A stretch of 64,000 nucleotides of DNA from Rhodobacteraceae bacterium IMCC1909 (GCA_030704425.1 JAPDHM010000001.1:744001-808000); one strand, 5' to 3'. Shown: positions 20,519 to 30,476, numbered from the stretch's first letter. Translations and numbers: made by a program. The notes: generated by a model not told the origin, from the sequence alone.

Positions 20519-21142
20519 CTAGCTGTTTCGGGCAGCGGCGAGCATATGCAGCTGCGCCGAAGGATCGTCCTGGGTCCAAATCTCAGCGCCAATGGCAAAG
20601 AAATCTACCTTATCGGAGAGGCTGCGGATTAAATCCCCCGTCAGGCCACCCTCTGCGACCACAGGCACCTCAATCATTTCACTCCACCAAGTCAACAACT
20701 CTGGATCCACCTGCGCCCCATCACCCAGAGCGGAGGCCGCCACTGGGCCAAAGCTGACATAATCGGCGCCAGCTTCCCCTGCGGTCAGCCCATCATGGCG
20801 GGAGGTGTTGCAATAAGCGCCAAGGATTGCGTCTTCGCCGAGATCCTTGCGCAATTGCCTCAGATTGCGCCCGCCGTCCATCAGATGCACCCCGTCCAAA
20901 CCCAAACGGTCCACCAACAACGCATGCCTTTCAATCACCAGCATGATGTCCCGCGCATGGGCGACATCGCGCAGAGCATCTGCGGTGCGCGCTATGTGAT
21001 CTTCGTCACTGCTGGCCAGGCCCAAACGCAGGCAGGCGACCTCGACCGAATCTAAGACACGCGCCAGCTGATCGGGGTAGTGCTCCAGGTCAATCACACT
21101 GGGGGTGACGAGGTAGATCTGCGGCAAATCTTCAGTGCTCAT
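20519..21142 (-). CDS. Thiamine-phosphate-synthase-like protein
   Basis: A 207-residue TIM-barrel of the ThiE/TenI type. It opens with LPQIYLVTPSVIDLEHYPDQL, has DGVHLMDG for the HxG region, GADYVSFGPV and a phosphate-binding end VVAEGGLTGDLIRSL. ThiE joins pyrimidine and thiazole moieties of thiamine; this copy is rather diverged and stands alone away from other thi genes, so a TenI-like or other role is possible. The start MSTEDLP at 21142 is preferred over the longer frame. It is convergent with olsA. Confidence 0.72.
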   Translation of the reverse strand: MSTEDLPQIYLVTPSVIDLEHYPDQLARVLDSVEVACLRLGLASSDEDHIARTADALRDVAHARDIMLVIERHALLVDRLGLDGVHLMDGGRNLRQLRKDLGEDAILGAYCNTSRHDGLTAGEAGADYVSFGPVAASALGDGAQVDPELLTWWSEMIEVPVVAEGGLTGDLIRSLSDKVDFFAIGAEIWTQDDPSAQLHMLAAARNS

Positions 21143-21244
21143 CGCATTGGCTCCAAATTGCATGGGTGTTGCTACGGGCTATAGCGTGACAAATTGGCTT
21201 TGACCACCGCTTGTCGCGCGCCTCTGTGAACGCTAAGAGACCCT

Positions 21245-21991
21245 ATGACACGTCATTCTCTGCAACAACCCGCAATCATCCTCATTCGCCCGCAAATGGG
21301 TGAAAACATTGGCGCTGCCGCTCGGGCTATGTGGAATTTTGGGCTCGATCACATGCGCATCGTGGACCCGCGTGACGGCTGGCCAAGCCAAAAGGCCGTG
21401 GCGATGGCCAGTGGAGCTGGGCGTTTGCTCGATGAAGCGCGATTGTTTGACACAACCGCCGAGGCATTGGCCGATACCACCTTCGTGATGGCCACAACCG
21501 CGCGGCCGCGTGATTTGACCAAACCTGTGTACAGTCCAGAATTTGCGATGGCGGAAGCGGCCCGGCGGATTGGTACGGGACAGAAGGTGGCCGTGATGTT
21601 TGGCCCTGAGCGCGCGGGTCTTAAAAATGATGACATCATCCGCGCAAATGCGATTATCTCGGTCCCCGTGAACCCTGACTTTCCGTCGCTCAATCTGGCG
21701 CAATGTGTGTTGCTCCTCAGCTATGAGTGGCAAAGGCAGGTGGGCGAGGTGGGGCAACCTGCGGCTCAGGTGACAAAATCAGAATGGGCCAGCGGGCTTG
21801 AAGTCGAGAAATTGGCTGAACATTTTGAGCAAAGACTTGATACAGCAGGTTTTTTCTTTCCAGAAACCAAGGCTGCAAGTATGAAAGTTCATCTGCGCAA
21901 CCTGTGGTCGCGTATGCCGCTGACCAAAGCCGATGTGCAAATGCTGCATGGCACCATGCGCCAAATGGTCCGTTGGAAAGAGCGTGGTTGA
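21245..21991 (+). CDS. trmJ: tRNA 2'-O-methyltransferase TrmJ
   Basis: A 248-residue SPOUT (trefoil-knot) methyltransferase: PAIILIRPQMGENIGAAARAMWNFG at the N-terminus, VMATTARPRDL, the SAM-binding knot VAVMFGPERAGLKNDD, and VPVNPDFPSLNLAQCVLLLSYEW. TrmJ methylates position 32 of several tRNAs. A C-terminal helical extension is present. The ATG at 21245 has AGAGA upstream. It is monocistronic between divergent and downstream genes. Confidence 0.88.
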   Translation: MTRHSLQQPAIILIRPQMGENIGAAARAMWNFGLDHMRIVDPRDGWPSQKAVAMASGAGRLLDEARLFDTTAEALADTTFVMATTARPRDLTKPVYSPEFAMAEAARRIGTGQKVAVMFGPERAGLKNDDIIRANAIISVPVNPDFPSLNLAQCVLLLSYEWQRQVGEVGQPAAQVTKSEWASGLEVEKLAEHFEQRLDTAGFFFPETKAASMKVHLRNLWSRMPLTKADVQMLHGTMRQMVRWKERG

Positions 21992-22038
21992 ACGTGGATT
22001 TTTTAGCCCTAACTTGAGATGAAACGAAAGGCTTAAAC

Positions 22039-23181
22039 ATGGCGAGTAAGCGAAATATCTTTGAAGAGGTTGGCAGCGATACAAAGATCACAAGCGCCAG
22101 TGCGGGTGCCATCGCGCGCGCCGGGAGTGGAGATCGGCATTGGGTGCGCCTTTGGTTGTGGAGCTTGGTCGGTTTGATCATTGTTATGATCACCGTGGGC
22201 GGATTAACGCGCCTGACGGACAGTGGCCTGTCGATCACCGAATGGGACCCGGTTATGGGTGCCATCCCGCCTTTGAGCGCTGCTGCCTGGCAGGCCGCCT
22301 TTGCCGCTTATCAAACCACCGCTGAATTTGCTGTGCAAAATGCTGCGATGAGCTTGGCTGAGTTCAAAGTTATCTTTTGGTGGGAATGGGGCCACCGGCA
22401 GCTTGGGCGTTTCATTGGTCTGACCTGGGCACTTGGGTATGCGCTGTTGTTTTTCACGGGCAAACTGCCCAAGGCCCGGCGCCTGTCTCTCTTTGCCATT
22501 GGGCCTTTTATCGGCCTGCAAGGGTTCATCGGCTGGCTGATGGTTCATTCGGGTCTCGATGGTGTGCGGCTTGATGTGGCCTCCTATTGGCTTATGGCGC
22601 ATCTTGGGGCGGCTTTTGCGCTTTTGGGGTATATTTACTGGAGTTTGCAGATATATTCCCGCTCTGAGGCGGAGTTGCTGCAGGCGCGTCGCGCGCGCGA
22701 GCGCAAGCTGTTTGGCATGTCCACCGGCTTGATGCATTTCGTGGCGCTGCAAGTGCTGCTGGGCGCTTTGGTTGCTGGGATTGATGCTGGGCGCAATTAC
22801 ACCGATTGGCCGCTGATGGCCGGTGGGTTTTTACCTCCCGATATGTTCAGCCTGTCGCCTTGGTGGCGGAATTTCTTTGAGGACGATGGCTTGGTGCAGT
22901 TTATTCATCGGATGAGCGCCTATCTCTTGTTTGCCTTTGCCATTGTTGTGGCTTTGCGGGCCAAGGCCTCTGCCCATAAGGTGACCCGCGCCGCCTTTGG
23001 CACTGTCGGGCTTGTTTTGACGGTTCAAATGATCTTAGGTGTCGTGACGGTGATGCATTCATCTCCTTGGAATCTGGCTATTTTGCACCAGTTTACCGCA
23101 GTGCTTTTGTGGCTTGCGGTGCTTCGAGGGCGATTTTTGGCGGGCTATCCGATTGCCACTTCTGTTCGGGGGACCACATGA
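22039..23181 (+). CDS. ctaA: Heme A synthase (COX15/CtaA)
   Basis: A 380-residue integral membrane protein with about eight membrane segments that oxidises heme O to heme A for cytochrome c oxidase. Conserved: GGLTRLTDSGLSITEWDPVMGAIPPL, the heme-ligand histidines in WWEWGHRQLGRFIG, LQGFIGWLMVHSGL and FIHRMSAYLLF near residue 290, and LHQFTAVLLW near the end. It overlaps the carboxypeptidase start by four bases. Other oxidase genes are not in the window. Confidence 0.93.
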   Translation: MASKRNIFEEVGSDTKITSASAGAIARAGSGDRHWVRLWLWSLVGLIIVMITVGGLTRLTDSGLSITEWDPVMGAIPPLSAAAWQAAFAAYQTTAEFAVQNAAMSLAEFKVIFWWEWGHRQLGRFIGLTWALGYALLFFTGKLPKARRLSLFAIGPFIGLQGFIGWLMVHSGLDGVRLDVASYWLMAHLGAAFALLGYIYWSLQIYSRSEAELLQARRARERKLFGMSTGLMHFVALQVLLGALVAGIDAGRNYTDWPLMAGGFLPPDMFSLSPWWRNFFEDDGLVQFIHRMSAYLLFAFAIVVALRAKASAHKVTRAAFGTVGLVLTVQMILGVVTVMHSSPWNLAILHQFTAVLLWLAVLRGRFLAGYPIATSVRGTT

Positions 23182-24659
23182 CGGCTTTAACGGAACTTCT
23201 ACATTTTGATCGCCAAACCCAGGCATTGGGTCAGGTTTCAGGTCGTTTGGGATGGGATCAAGAAACGATGATGCCCAGCGGGTCATCTGCGCAACGCGGC
23301 GAAGAGATGGCCGCGCTCGAAGGGGTGCTGCATGCGCGCAGGTCAGATCCGCGCGTGTGCGATTGGTTGGCGGCTTGTGACAGGCAGGCCTTTAACCGGG
23401 TGACCCAGGCGCAGCTGCGCGAGATTAAAACCGCTTATGAGCGCGCTGTGAAAGTGCCGGGCGATTTGGCAGAGGCCATCGCCAGCACAACCTCAATGGC
23501 GCAGGGCAAATGGGCAGAGGCACGCGCGGGGGATGATTTTCCAGCTTTCGCTCCTGTTTTGCAGGAGGTTTTGGCGCTCAAACGCGAAGAAGGGCAGGCG
23601 CTGGCGGCTGGCGGGGATGTCTATGATGCCATGTTGGCCGATTATGAGCCGGGCACGACAGCCTCTGAGCTCGACCAGATGTTTGGGGCATTGCGCCCCG
23701 GATTGGTGGCTCTGCGTGGTGAGATCTTAGAGAAACCCCCAGCGAAATCACTGCAAGGGTTTTTTGATGAGACTGTGCAATTGCAGATCGCCAGTGAATT
23801 GGCGCAGTGTTTTGGCTATGATTTGAACTGTGGGCGGATTGATAAGGCGGTGCATCCCTTCTCCTCCGGATCAGGGCAGGATGTCCGGATCACCACACGC
23901 ACGGACCCCAGCGATCCGTTCAATTGCTTTTATTCCACCATTCATGAGGTGGGGCATGGCTGTTACGAGCAAAATGTTGATCCAGAGTATACGCTGACGG
24001 CCATAGGGCAGGGTGCCTCCATGGGCGTTCATGAAAGCCAGTCACGGATCTATGAAAACCAATTGGGCCGCAGCCGCGCCTTTACCGAGTTTCTCTTTGG
24101 AAAAATGCGCTCGGGCTTTGGTGATTTTGGCATTGAAAGCGCGGATGAATTTTACAAAGCGGTGAATTCGGTACGCAATGGTTTTATCCGCACTGAGGCC
24201 GATGAGGTGCAATATAATTTGCATGTGTTGCTGCGCTTTGATCTGGAGCGCGCGATGATTGTGGGCGATTTGCAAGTGCAAGATTTGCAGAGCGCTTGGA
24301 ATGATCGCTTTGCGGCTGATTTTGGATATGAGGTGCCGCGTGCCTCGCAGGGGTGTTTGCAAGATGTCCATTGGTCTGTGGGTTTGTTCGGATATTTCCC
24401 AACCTATTCGCTTGGCAATGTCTACGCAGGCTGCCTTTTTGAGCGGATGACGGCGCTTAATCCTGATTTGGACGATCAGCTTCGGGTTGGAGATTTGAGT
24501 AAGGCGACGGCCTGGCTGAAGGAGAGTTTGCAGCGTCATGGAGCGTTGAACTTGCCGCGTGAGACCATCACGCAGGCCTGTGGCGCCGTGCCGAGTGAAG
24601 CGCCTTTACTGGCCTATCTGCAGGATAAATTTTCAGATCTTTACGACCTTAGCTTGTAA
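23178..24659 (+). CDS. M32-family (Taq-type) carboxypeptidase
   Basis: A 493-residue zinc metallocarboxypeptidase. The HEXXH motif is HEVGH in FYSTIHEVGHGCYEQN (about residue 260); GVHESQSRIYENQLGRS supplies the glutamate ligand; FIRTEADEVQYNLHVLLRF is another family block. It trims residues from peptide C-termini in the cytoplasm. The start ATG at 23178 overlaps the ctaA stop (ATGA). A terminator follows 14 bases after its stop. Confidence 0.92.
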   Translation: MTALTELLHFDRQTQALGQVSGRLGWDQETMMPSGSSAQRGEEMAALEGVLHARRSDPRVCDWLAACDRQAFNRVTQAQLREIKTAYERAVKVPGDLAEAIASTTSMAQGKWAEARAGDDFPAFAPVLQEVLALKREEGQALAAGGDVYDAMLADYEPGTTASELDQMFGALRPGLVALRGEILEKPPAKSLQGFFDETVQLQIASELAQCFGYDLNCGRIDKAVHPFSSGSGQDVRITTRTDPSDPFNCFYSTIHEVGHGCYEQNVDPEYTLTAIGQGASMGVHESQSRIYENQLGRSRAFTEFLFGKMRSGFGDFGIESADEFYKAVNSVRNGFIRTEADEVQYNLHVLLRFDLERAMIVGDLQVQDLQSAWNDRFAADFGYEVPRASQGCLQDVHWSVGLFGYFPTYSLGNVYAGCLFERMTALNPDLDDQLRVGDLSKATAWLKESLQRHGALNLPRETITQACGAVPSEAPLLAYLQDKFSDLYDLSL

Positions 24660-24672
24660 TGCGGCAAATTAA

Positions 24673-24706
24673 AAAGCACGGTCCCTCACCTAAGAGACCG
24701 TGCTTT
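24673..24706 (+). terminator. Terminator of the ctaA-carboxypeptidase unit
   Basis: AAAGCACGGTC at 24673-24683 pairs perfectly with GACCGTGCTTT at 24696-24706; the T run is short but the stem is strong. Confidence 0.75.
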
Positions 24707-25067
24707 ATGCAATGCTAAGGCAGATCAAACATGATGCCGCCGTTGCATCCCCTCACTCGTATTATGCTTGGAGAACCCTCCAAACAACACAATCGCCGCA
24801 GCTGCACATAACTTTATACTTTATAATCAATTTGCTACGTCGAAGGGCCGAATTGAAGCACTTTGGTGCCACAATGAACTCGCTACTTGCGACTTGGTGC
24901 TAAACACTCATTAGATCCGAGTCGCGCAACATTTATTAAATTGACGTTAACGCGATCGGAAGAAGAGTGCGAGTCCGAGTAAGGCTATGTCGGTGGTTTT
25001 GCCGTATAGGTATATATACACCTATGTATATAAAAAGTTTTTATATATGAGTTTCGTAAAATGCCGA
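24707..25067. other. Long AT-rich gene-free stretch with palindromes, 3' of gyrA
   Basis: No gene is supported across about 360 bases. The right part is very AT-rich and contains two palindromes close together: a near-palindrome at about 25005-25024 (ATAGGT...ACCTAT arms) and a perfect one at about 25028-25048 (TATATAAAAA, G, TTTTTATATA). It lies between convergent transcripts, each with its own terminator. The base composition differs sharply from the flanking genes. Confidence 0.45.
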
Positions 25068-25099
25068 TGTGACCGCGCAGAATTGCCTGCACGGTCACA
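25068..25099 (-). terminator. Hairpin downstream of gyrA
   Basis: TGTGACCG at 25068-25075 pairs with CGGTCACA at 25092-25099 around a 16-base loop, 8 bases past the gyrA stop. There is no clear T run, so it may act in RNA stability or together with the AT-rich palindrome beyond it. Confidence 0.55.
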
Positions 25100-25107
25100 T
25101 ATGTGGT

Positions 25108-27858
25108 TTAAGAGTCGGCCTCGGAAGTGCTTTCCTCGGGCGTATCTTCGCCATCGCCTTGATCTGGAATATAGGCGACGCTGACCACTTGCTCATCGCG
25201 GCTTGTATTGAACACCCGCACACCGCCAGCATTGCGGGAGCGGAAGGATATGCCGTCAATGGGGCAGCGGATTGATTGACCTGTGCTTGTGACCAGCATG
25301 ATTTGATCGACAAGCTCAACCGGGAAGCTGGCGACCACTGGACCGCCGCGCATCGCCTTATCCATCGCGGCTACGCCCATCCCGCCGCGCCCGCGCACCG
25401 GGTAATCATGGCTGGACGACAGCTTGCCAGAGCCGCCACGGGTAATGGTCAGGATCAGATTTTCAACCGCCGCCATTTCCTCATAGCGTTCTTGCGAGAA
25501 GTTCGGATCGGCTGGAACATCGTCCTCACCGGCCTCCGCATCGGTCACGCCCGCCAGAGCGCGGCGCATCTTTAGATAGGCGGCGCGCTCTTCGGGTGTG
25601 GCTTCAAAATGGCGAATAACGGACATGGAGACAACCATATCGTCGCCAGTGAGACGAATACCGCGCACACCGGTTGAGGCGCGAGAGTTCATCACCCGCA
25701 GATCGTTCGAGGCAAAGCGAATGGCTCGGCCACTGTTGGTGGTGAGCATAACATCATCATCTTCGCTGCAGATCCGCGCGTTGACCAACTCCACCCCTTC
25801 GGGCAATTTCATGGCGATCTTGCCATTTGAGCGTACATTGGTGAAGTCAGACAGGCGGTTGCGTCGTACATCGCCTTGTGTGGTTGCAAAGACGATTTGC
25901 AAATCGCCCCATTCGGCTTCATCACGGTCAACCGGCATGATCGCAGCCACAGAGACGCCGGTCGGAATGGGCAAGATATTGACAATCGCCTTGCCCTTGG
26001 CCGTGCGCCCTCCGAGCGGCAGCCGCCAGGTCTTCATCTTATAGGCCATGCCATCGGTTGTGAAAAACAACAGCTGGGTATGGGTATTGGCCACAAAGAG
26101 TGTGGTGACCACATCTTCATCTTTGGTCGACATGCCCTGCAGCCCCTTGCCGCCGCGCTTTTGCGCCCGGAAATCGGCCAAGGCCGTGCGTTTGATATAG
26201 CCGCCGGCGGTGACTGTGACGACCATTTCCTCACGCTCAATCAAATCTTCGTCCATCATATCACCGGACCATTCAATGATCTCCGTGCGGCGCGGAACGG
26301 CGAAATTGTCTTTAACCTCGCGCAGCTCATCGGAAATGATCCCCATGATCCGCTCGCGAGAAGACAGAATTTCAAGATACTCTTTGATCTTCGCGGCCAG
26401 AACAGCCAGCTCGTCGGTGACCTCTTTGACTCCGATTTGTGTCAACCGCTGTAAACGCAGCTCCAAAATAGCCCGCGCCTGCGTCTCTGATAGATTGTAG
26501 GTGCCATCGTCGTTCATCGTATGGGTTGGATCGTCGATCAGGCGAATATAATCGGAAATTTCCGCCGCCGGCCAGCGCCGCTCCATTAATTTGAGACGTG
26601 CCTCTGCGGCATCGCTTGAGGCGCGGATGGTGGCAACAATTTCATCCACATTGCTCACCGCCACCGCAAGCCCGCATAACACATGGCTCCTCTCGCGCGC
26701 CTTGCGCAGCTCAAAGGCCGTCCGGCGTGCTACGACTTCCTCGCGGAAATCGATAAAGCAGGTCAAAAAGCGCCGCAGCGTGAGCTGTTCGGGCCGCCCA
26801 CCATTCAGGGCCAGCATATTACAGCCAAAGGAGGTCTGCATCGGTGTGTAGCGGAACAATTGGTTCAAAACCACTTCCGCCGTGGCATCGCGTTTCAACT
26901 CAACCACCACACGCACGCCATTGCGATCTGATTCATCTTGCACATGGGCCACGCCTTCAATGCGCTTATCACGCACTTCGGCTGCAATTTTCTCGATCAT
27001 TGCCGCTTTGTTGACCTGATAGGGGATCTCTTCAATGATGATGGCCCAACGATCTTTGCGCAGCTCTTCAAAACGGGTTTTGGCACGGTTGATCACGCTG
27101 CCGCGACCTTCGAGATAGGCCTTGCGGGCGCCCGAGCGGCCCAACATCACACCACCCGTGGGAAAATCCGGCCCGGGAATATAGTCGATCAGCTGTTCTG
27201 AGGTCAGATCCGGATCTTCAATCAAGGCCAATGTCGCATCAACCACTTCGCCCAGGTTGTGGGGGGGGATATTGGTGGCCATGCCCACGGCAATGCCGCC
27301 AGCGCCGTTGACCAGCATATTGGGATAGCGGGCCGGCAGAACTGTGGGCTCCGTATCTTTACCATCATAATTGAGCTGAAAATCAACTGTATCTTTGTCG
27401 ATATCGGCCAAGAGCGCTTGCGCCGATTTTTCCATACGCACTTCTGTGTAGCGATAGGCTGCGGCCTTATCACCATCCATGGAGCCAAAATTGCCTTGCC
27501 CGTCCAACAGCACCAAAGACATTGAGAAGTCCTGCGCCATGCGCACCAAAGCATCATAGATTGCGCCGTCCCCATGGGGGTGGTATTTCCCCATCGCTTC
27601 CGCGACCGGCCGCGAGGACTTTCGGTAGGGCTTGTCATGGGTGTTATTGGTTTCATGCATCGCATAGAGAATCCGGCGGTGCACAGGCTTCAGACCATCG
27701 CGCAGATCCGGGATTGCACGGCTGACAATCACGCTCATGGCATAGTCAAGATAGGAGGTTTTCATCTCCTGCGTAATGCTGATCGCCGGGCCGTCATAGG
27801 CGGAGGATGTGGGAGCTGGTGTCTCGCTGCTCTCGGGGGGGAGTGTTTCATCTGTCAT
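25108..27858 (-). CDS. gyrA: DNA gyrase subunit A
   Basis: A 916-residue type II topoisomerase subunit, cytoplasmic, which cuts and rejoins DNA for negative supercoiling. The N-terminal breakage-reunion domain has [33 protein letters not shown] and the quinolone-resistance region [21 protein letters not shown], with catalytic Tyr in the [11 protein letters not shown] segment; the Ser at the usual resistance position is replaced by the sequence HGDGAIYD, as expected. The C-terminal beta-pinwheel includes the GyrA box ([11 protein letters not shown]). Length is normal for alphaproteobacteria. The ATG is at 27858. Confidence 0.97.
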   Translation of the reverse strand: MTDETLPPESSETPAPTSSAYDGPAISITQEMKTSYLDYAMSVIVSRAIPDLRDGLKPVHRRILYAMHETNNTHDKPYRKSSRPVAEAMGKYHPHGDGAIYDALVRMAQDFSMSLVLLDGQGNFGSMDGDKAAAYRYTEVRMEKSAQALLADIDKDTVDFQLNYDGKDTEPTVLPARYPNMLVNGAGGIAVGMATNIPPHNLGEVVDATLALIEDPDLTSEQLIDYIPGPDFPTGGVMLGRSGARKAYLEGRGSVINRAKTRFEELRKDRWAIIIEEIPYQVNKAAMIEKIAAEVRDKRIEGVAHVQDESDRNGVRVVVELKRDATAEVVLNQLFRYTPMQTSFGCNMLALNGGRPEQLTLRRFLTCFIDFREEVVARRTAFELRKARERSHVLCGLAVAVSNVDEIVATIRASSDAAEARLKLMERRWPAAEISDYIRLIDDPTHTMNDDGTYNLSETQARAILELRLQRLTQIGVKEVTDELAVLAAKIKEYLEILSSRERIMGIISDELREVKDNFAVPRRTEIIEWSGDMMDEDLIEREEMVVTVTAGGYIKRTALADFRAQKRGGKGLQGMSTKDEDVVTTLFVANTHTQLLFFTTDGMAYKMKTWRLPLGGRTAKGKAIVNILPIPTGVSVAAIMPVDRDEAEWGDLQIVFATTQGDVRRNRLSDFTNVRSNGKIAMKLPEGVELVNARICSEDDDVMLTTNSGRAIRFASNDLRVMNSRASTGVRGIRLTGDDMVVSMSVIRHFEATPEERAAYLKMRRALAGVTDAEAGEDDVPADPNFSQERYEEMAAVENLILTITRGGSGKLSSSHDYPVRGRGGMGVAAMDKAMRGGPVVASFPVELVDQIMLVTSTGQSIRCPIDGISFRSRNAGGVRVFNTSRDEQVVSVAYIPDQGDGEDTPEESTSEADS

Positions 27859-28080
27859 TTTGGCCGCCTGTCTGGGATATTCCCATATTTAGTTGTCTGA
27901 CACATTACTGTCCAAACATATGCGATGCAAACGCTTAGAGCCCCTGCGGCTGGATGAATAACATATTGCGATGAAAATTTTGAGAATGCAGAGGATTTGC
28001 GCGTAAATTCGGCTGAAAACCCCTGAAAATGGTGCTGTGCCCGGCGGTTTGGGGAATCGGCTGGGGCGGATATCCCTGCG

Positions 28081-28566
28081 CTATCGGCGCCGCAAGGCCA
28101 GGATCCAGATTGCGCAAAGCAGAGCCGAAAGAACCGCATTCCAAGCGGGCATGGACAGGCCGGCAAAGGCCCAGGAAATCTCGTCGCACATAACAAGTTT
28201 TTCGAAGGTATCTGTCGCTAAAAGATCCTGCCCTGACAGCCCGCTCAACTCGGCTCCGGCACCGGTACAAGAACTGGGGCCGTCCCACCATTTTTGCTCG
28301 ACCCCGGCGTGGAAAGCGCCGATGCCGGCGGTCGTCAGTGCGGCCAACGCGCCAAGCCCAGCCAAAAGGCGGTTGGGCCAAAACCAAATCAGCGCGCCGA
28401 TCGCTATGGCCAGCATATGGGGGTATCTTTGCCAAAAACACATCTGGCACGGCGCGTAGCCGAGCGCCTGAAACAGGTAAGCCCCTGCCAGAAGCATGCC
28501 CGACCCTGCCGCTGCAAAAAGCGCGAATTGGCGAGATGAGTGTGACAACAGAGTATTCTTTTTCAT
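28081..28566 (-). CDS. dsbB: Disulfide bond formation protein DsbB
   Basis: A 161-residue four-TM inner-membrane protein that reoxidises DsbA and passes electrons to quinone. The first redox pair is in APCQMCFWQRYPH; the second pair is the two cysteines in PSSCTGAG and KLVMCDEISW of the second periplasmic loop. The start MKKNTLLSH at 28566 overlaps the stop of the upstream yqaA-like gene (ATGA), so the two are co-translated. Confidence 0.88.
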   Translation of the reverse strand: MKKNTLLSHSSRQFALFAAAGSGMLLAGAYLFQALGYAPCQMCFWQRYPHMLAIAIGALIWFWPNRLLAGLGALAALTTAGIGAFHAGVEQKWWDGPSSCTGAGAELSGLSGQDLLATDTFEKLVMCDEISWAFAGLSMPAWNAVLSALLCAIWILALRRR

Positions 28567-29141
28567 AGATATCTGACCGCAAAAAATCCTGCACCCAATA
28601 TGAGCACAAAAGCGGTAAAGACCAAGCCCAAATGTCTTTCTATAAAGCGGCGGATATGTGGGCCGAAGTAATACAGCAGAAGGGCGACCGCAAAAAACCG
28701 CAAGGCCCGCGCGACCAAGGCGCTGAGCACAAACGCAACCAAGGCCATTCCGGTCCAACCCGACATGATCGTGATCACTTTGAACGGGAAGGGCGTCACC
28801 CCGGCAATCAGCACGGCCCAGGTCCCATAGGCGTTGAATTTATCATTGAAGGCAGTCATGCTGGCCTCCTTGCCCAATGAGGCCAAGATGGGCTGGCCGA
28901 TGCTTTCAAAGGCGAAAGCCCCGATGGCATAGCCAAAAAGCCCGCCCGCAACCGAGGCGACAACCGCCACCGAAGCAATGCGAAACGCCTGGCTCCGCGC
29001 CGCCAGGATCATCGGGATGAGCATGATATCCGGCGGGATCGGAAAGAAAGAGCTTTCTATGAAGGCGACAATGGCCAAAGCCCAAAGCGCCCGCGGATGC
29101 TCAGCCAGCGACAAGGTCCAAGTATAAAGGCGGTGTATCAT
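28563..29141 (-). CDS. YqaA/DedA-family membrane protein
   Basis: A 192-residue inner-membrane protein of the VTT/DedA group (SNARE-associated-like). Signature segments: IVAFIESSFFPIPPDIMLIPMIL, then GGLFGYAIGAF, and the GVTPFPFKVITIMSGW block with its arginine-lined exit. Related proteins move lipids across membranes or support envelope stability. The start MIHRLYTW at 29141 is chosen because the longer frame has no homology. It overlaps dsbB by four bases. Confidence 0.82.
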   Translation of the reverse strand: MIHRLYTWTLSLAEHPRALWALAIVAFIESSFFPIPPDIMLIPMILAARSQAFRIASVAVVASVAGGLFGYAIGAFAFESIGQPILASLGKEASMTAFNDKFNAYGTWAVLIAGVTPFPFKVITIMSGWTGMALVAFVLSALVARALRFFAVALLLYYFGPHIRRFIERHLGLVFTAFVLILGAGFFAVRYL

Positions 29142-29227
29142 GTGACCCCAAAGATTATTTCCCGGTTTTTGCCATGGATAGGCCGGGATGGGTAGGGGCT
29201 TTTCAAGCCCCCGCGGCACAAGCGCCT

Positions 29228-29395
29228 TTACGCCGACGGGCCACTCACTGCTCTCGGATTCTGGCGCAACAGCGGCCGCGCAAGAAACGGTTTGCGCTGC
29301 ATTAACACTGGCTCCACGATAAGACCGACCATCAGAATCGGCAAGAGGGGCAGTTGATAAGCGCAGTTTCGCGGGTCATTGAGACATCCGCTCAT
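29228..29395 (-). CDS. Possible small membrane peptide
   Basis: A 55-codon frame starting MSGCLNDPRN within the last codons of the upstream gene, with one hydrophobic stretch (YQLPLLPILMVGLIVEPVLM) and a basic tail. Overlap with the preceding stop would permit coupling, but no homologue is recognised and the frame could be chance. Confidence 0.25.
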   Translation of the reverse strand: MSGCLNDPRNCAYQLPLLPILMVGLIVEPVLMQRKPFLARPLLRQNPRAVSGPSA

Positions 29396-29975
29396 GTACC
29401 GCGGCCATGCCTCTTTCGGACATATCACTCACTTCGGCGGCATGGGTTTGCAACAGCTTTACAACCTCGGGATTGCTGGAGGTTTGGATGACGGTCACGC
29501 CGGTGTCGGTGACTTCGATCTCGGTTTCAATATCCTCATGGTCGTCAAAAAGCGCATCTAGAGTGGGGGACTGGATGATCACCTCTGGGTTTTTGCCCTC
29601 CGCCAATCGAGTTACCATCATTGACACATGCGAGACAATCGCAGCCCGCAGCTCAGGATTTTCGGAGGCGGTAGAGGTTGAGATACCATCGGGGAGATTG
29701 GTGACTTGGCGCTCAATTTCTATGTGCTGTTGGAAAATTTTTCTCAGATCGGCGACTTCAGTTTCGGTGGTGTCTTTGCCCTGCAGGCCGGGCATGGTCA
29801 TCTCATCATGCATATGCCCCTGCATCATACCCTGGGAGGCCCCGCCAGACTTTCCATGGTGCATTTCGTGCATGGTGGCATAGGAATTATAGTGGGCGCT
29901 ATGTTTGAGGTAGATAAACACCGCTCCACCGCCCAAAACGAAGGCCAGCGCTCCGATGATTAAGGTTTTTCGCAT
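29376..29975 (-). CDS. His/Met-rich membrane-anchored protein of unknown function
   Basis: A 199-residue protein with an N-terminal signal anchor (ALAFVLGGGAVFIYLKH) followed by a His/Met-rich stretch (TMHEMHHGKSGG, then MMQGHMHDEMTMP) that looks able to bind copper or another soft metal. The rest is acidic and helical. It is probably periplasmic and tethered. No enzymatic motif is seen. Metal storage or a metal-responsive role is inference. It is transcribed with nothing obvious upstream. Confidence 0.65.
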   Translation of the reverse strand: MRKTLIIGALAFVLGGGAVFIYLKHSAHYNSYATMHEMHHGKSGGASQGMMQGHMHDEMTMPGLQGKDTTETEVADLRKIFQQHIEIERQVTNLPDGISTSTASENPELRAAIVSHVSMMVTRLAEGKNPEVIIQSPTLDALFDDHEDIETEIEVTDTGVTVIQTSSNPEVVKLLQTHAAEVSDMSERGMAAVHERMSQ

Positions 29976-30315
29976 TCCAAACTCTCCTCAAAATTCGCCC
30001 CCAACTGCCAGCAAATAGTGCTCTTTGCAAACCAAAACGATCGCCTGCATTCTGCCCGGCGCCTTTGAGCGGCCATTGAGCTTGTTCGGCAAACCCCGTC
30101 AGGCGAGGTTTTGTGGCAATTATTCCCTCAGCGTTGAAATATCTGGCTTTACCTTTGATGGAAACTTGACTACCTGAAGTTTCAAGATTCGTGCTGCTTA
30201 CGGAGGTCTACTTACCATAGCCCTTTGGCACGAAACTGGCTTAAGGTCGTTGTAAAACCTGTTCTGGCGCAAAAAGCCGCATGTACAGAGGGGCGCAGCC
30301 CGCAGCAACCGGTGG
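29976..30315. other. Gene-free stretch upstream of tRNA-Leu
   Basis: About 340 bases without a supported gene between the His/Met-rich gene and tRNA-Leu. It must hold the tRNA promoter and the promoter of the divergent gene. An open frame from 30225 runs through the tRNA and into the integrase but is not a plausible start for it. Confidence 0.4.
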
Positions 30316-30399
30316 GCCCAAGTGGCGGAATGGTAGACGCAGGGGATTCAAAATCCCCCGCCGCGAGGCGTGCCGGTTCGAGTCCGGCCTTGGGTACCA
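30316..30399 (+). tRNA. tRNA-Leu (CAA), integration site of the island
   Basis: A complete class II tRNA: acceptor GCCCAAG pairs with CTTGGGT, anticodon stem GGGGA/TCCCC with loop TTCAAAA (anticodon CAA), a long variable arm (CCGCGAGGCGT), T arm CCGGTTCGAGTCCGG, discriminator A and encoded CCA at 30397-30399. The last 16 bases overlap the att core, so the integrase restores a full tRNA when it inserts. Confidence 0.95.
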
Positions 30400-30464
30400 A
30401 ATCTACTTCATATACACGATGTATCGCACTGATCTGTAAGCAATGTTTTGTTTTAGATGATGTG
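30384..30464 (+). repeat. 81-bp inverted repeat, left arm (attL side)
   Basis: An exact reverse complement of 31624-31704. It starts with the tRNA 3' end/att core and ends one base into the GGAGG of the integrase. Outside the arm, both ends lose similarity at once. Confidence 0.95.
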
Positions 30465-30476
30465 GAGGTATACACT

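Noticed and set aside
30225-30476. Upstream in-frame extension of the integrase from 30225
   Set aside because: It reads through the tRNA-Leu gene and the att arm; GGAGG and GTG at 30477 give a better start right behind the inverted repeat.
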